Part shown: positions 62,901 to 64,000 of the stretch, in pieces
Layout of the letters: every line of letters begins with the position of its first letter
Numbering within the stretch: position 1 is the first letter of the stretch
Assembly (NCBI GenBank): GCA_002917075.1
Contig: NTMA01000023.1
Location: 1 to 64,000 of the forward strand
Source of the DNA: Hawksworthiomyces lignivorus
Taxonomy: Eukaryota > Ascomycota > Sordariomycetes > Ophiostomatales > Ophiostomataceae
DNA length: 64,000 nucleotides
Direction of reading: 5' to 3'
Notes under the pieces: model-generated
What the model saw: the letters and a program-made list of their open reading frames with translations, nothing else
What the model was told of the DNA's origin: nothing
Database searches by the model: none
Made by a program: the position numbers and the translations under genes

Positions 62901-63962
62901 GCCCTCGTCTGCTCAGAATTAGAGTTCCGTAAGATCCGCTCTGGTCATTGTCGCCCACCCCCTGGTGCAGCTCGTAGTTGCTGGATCCGCTGGCGTCAGT
63001 TACCGGAATATCTGTGGATACACCTGTCGGCAGACCGGAGGTCGGCCTTTCTGTGATCTGGCTGGTCACTGCAGAAGCCGGAGAATGAAGTGAGGCAACT
63101 GGCGCGTTGTCTGTAGCGAGTGTGTGCGCTAAGATGGCGAGTGTGTCAAGCTCATGGTTACCATCAACTCGGCCGCGCTGTGCTGGCGAATTACGAGCCG
63201 GAAAATTCCCTTGATGAGATGGTTGATCCTCGAGGCCCTGAATATCTCGAAAGTCTGAGTATCCTGGATGCTGCAGTGGTGGCTCTAGCTGCAGTTCTTG
63301 CTGGTAACTTCGGGCCTGGTGCATTGGCTGGTCCATGTTATGCCGAGGAGGCACGTCTGGCATGGTTTGGACATGTTGAATCTCAGGTTGTCCAGGTGTT
63401 GTAGAGTTTTCACTATCCCATAATCAGTCGGCAAGGCAATGACAGTATAAGCAGCAGCAATTCCAATGCCAATAACAAAGTAGGAATGACAGGCCGAAAT
63501 TAGTTCCAGGGACAACTCGTACCTAGAAAGTTCTATATCCCGAGTAGACAGATTGGAGGAAATAGCCGGGATGCAAAATTCTACACGGCGCCGTCGCACA
63601 CAATTCGAGCACGGCTCTGAAGCGATAGGTCTCAGTATCTTATCAAAGGCAGCATATTTGAGGGACTGGTCTGTACCTTGCCTGTCACACTTCATCTTGA
63701 GCCTGCGGCATTCTAGGCAGAAAGACTAGGTCAGTATCGCCGGTATCAACCATTTTCAGACAGTCATTCATCTAAGGACTCCGTCTCTCATCTCGCCCAT
63801 ATCGTTCTCGCCTTGGGGCTTTCATCCGTCCCCCATCTTGCCTCAGAATGCCGACATACCTGAACAGCTAAAACACGGCCGCTGTTTCCGCTGTTTCCTT
63901 GGCCTTGCTCCGTTACCCGCATGACTATCACGTGGTGAAGTTGAGCTACGCGTCCGATGCAT
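59963..63962 (-). pseudogene. Zn(II)2Cys6 transcription factor with fungal-trans domain, two in-frame stops
   Basis: Fifteen exons can be followed from ATG 63962 to TGA 59963, with 14 GT-AG introns that all keep frame: 63962-63860, 63712-63677, 63616-63523, 63412-62627, 62563-62302, 62241-62215, 62130-62062, 62002-61881, 61794-61681, 61600-61532, 61441-61300, 61229-61095, 60990-60919, 60830-60123, 60037-59963. The chain would have 937 positions. The zinc cluster is C-X2-C-X6-C-X5-C-X2-C-X8-C, assembled from exons 1-3, after a basic RKQRKQR stretch. A Ser/Pro/Gln-rich linker follows. The fungal-trans domain is clear (GMHRDGDRWNLP, CNAADIFQAHCFSRP, PSYLDVMELDQRL). The C-terminus is Ser/Gly/Asp- then His/Gln-rich. 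TAA at 61930-61928 replaces a conserved Trp, and TAG at 60251-60249 lies in a Gln/His run. It is disabled as written. The target genes are probably the neighbouring pump and oxidoreductase, which is inference. Confidence 0.85.
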
Positions 63963-64000
63963 TGTTTTGCGTCTGTCCGATCGTTTCACTTCTCCAGCCC

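Overview
The window is nuclear DNA of a filamentous ascomycete (Pezizomycotina). The evidence is short GT-AG introns of about 59 to 150 nt, two HET-domain genes, a PIG-S subunit, a Zn(II)2Cys6 regulator, a SurE-type secreted phosphatase, fungal-type secondary-metabolism genes, CT-rich leaders and a tRNA-Ala with an intron at position 37/38. The order is not certain from sequence alone; Sordariomycetes is a guess. No virus, transposase, LTR or CRISPR array was recognised.

Layout, left to right. 1-10 kb is gene-poor: an Asn-rich protein (3.6 kb), a sterol-desaturase-family oxygenase (4.8 kb, minus) and a 97-residue secreted six-cysteine protein ending in a His-Asp tail (7.0 kb, minus). 10-28 kb holds housekeeping-type genes: a kelch/BTB protein with a very long upstream region, a 1-Cys peroxiredoxin, a FAT1-like very-long-chain acyl-CoA synthetase, the GPI-transamidase subunit PIG-S and an HSL-type alpha/beta hydrolase. 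28-41 kb is accessory: two HET-domain proteins flank an O-methyltransferase and a GH2 beta-mannosidase. 42-51 kb has a Tgl3/4/5-type triacylglycerol lipase, a COG2945-like alpha/beta hydrolase split by a frameshift, and a GPI-anchored SurE protein. 52-64 kb contains tRNA-Ala(CGC), a homoaconitase (LYS4) fragment, an intact TRI12-family MFS pump, a disabled Gfo/Idh/MocA oxidoreductase and a disabled 15-exon Zn2Cys6 regulator.

Working together: the acyl-CoA synthetase and the lipase both act on neutral lipid and fatty acid, but they are 20 kb apart and nothing shows co-regulation. The MFS pump, oxidoreductase and regulator look like a small transport/catabolic or metabolite module whose enzyme and regulator have been lost or are mis-assembled. 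The OMT and beta-mannosidase between two HET genes resemble ordinary accessory-region content.

Main result of the hunt: the lipase reading frame ends at TGA-CTA-G, the strongest known stop-readthrough context, and stays open for 61 more codons of matching acidic composition, ending in a di-tryptophan motif. Other points worth checking are the His-Asp-tailed secreted protein with mirror-symmetric cysteine spacing, the G8 frameshift in the hydrolase, the tRNA/homoaconitase junction, and the regulator in which every splice site is intact but two stop codons interrupt the frame. All exon boundaries were read by eye from frame and splice signals and have not been tested against transcripts.
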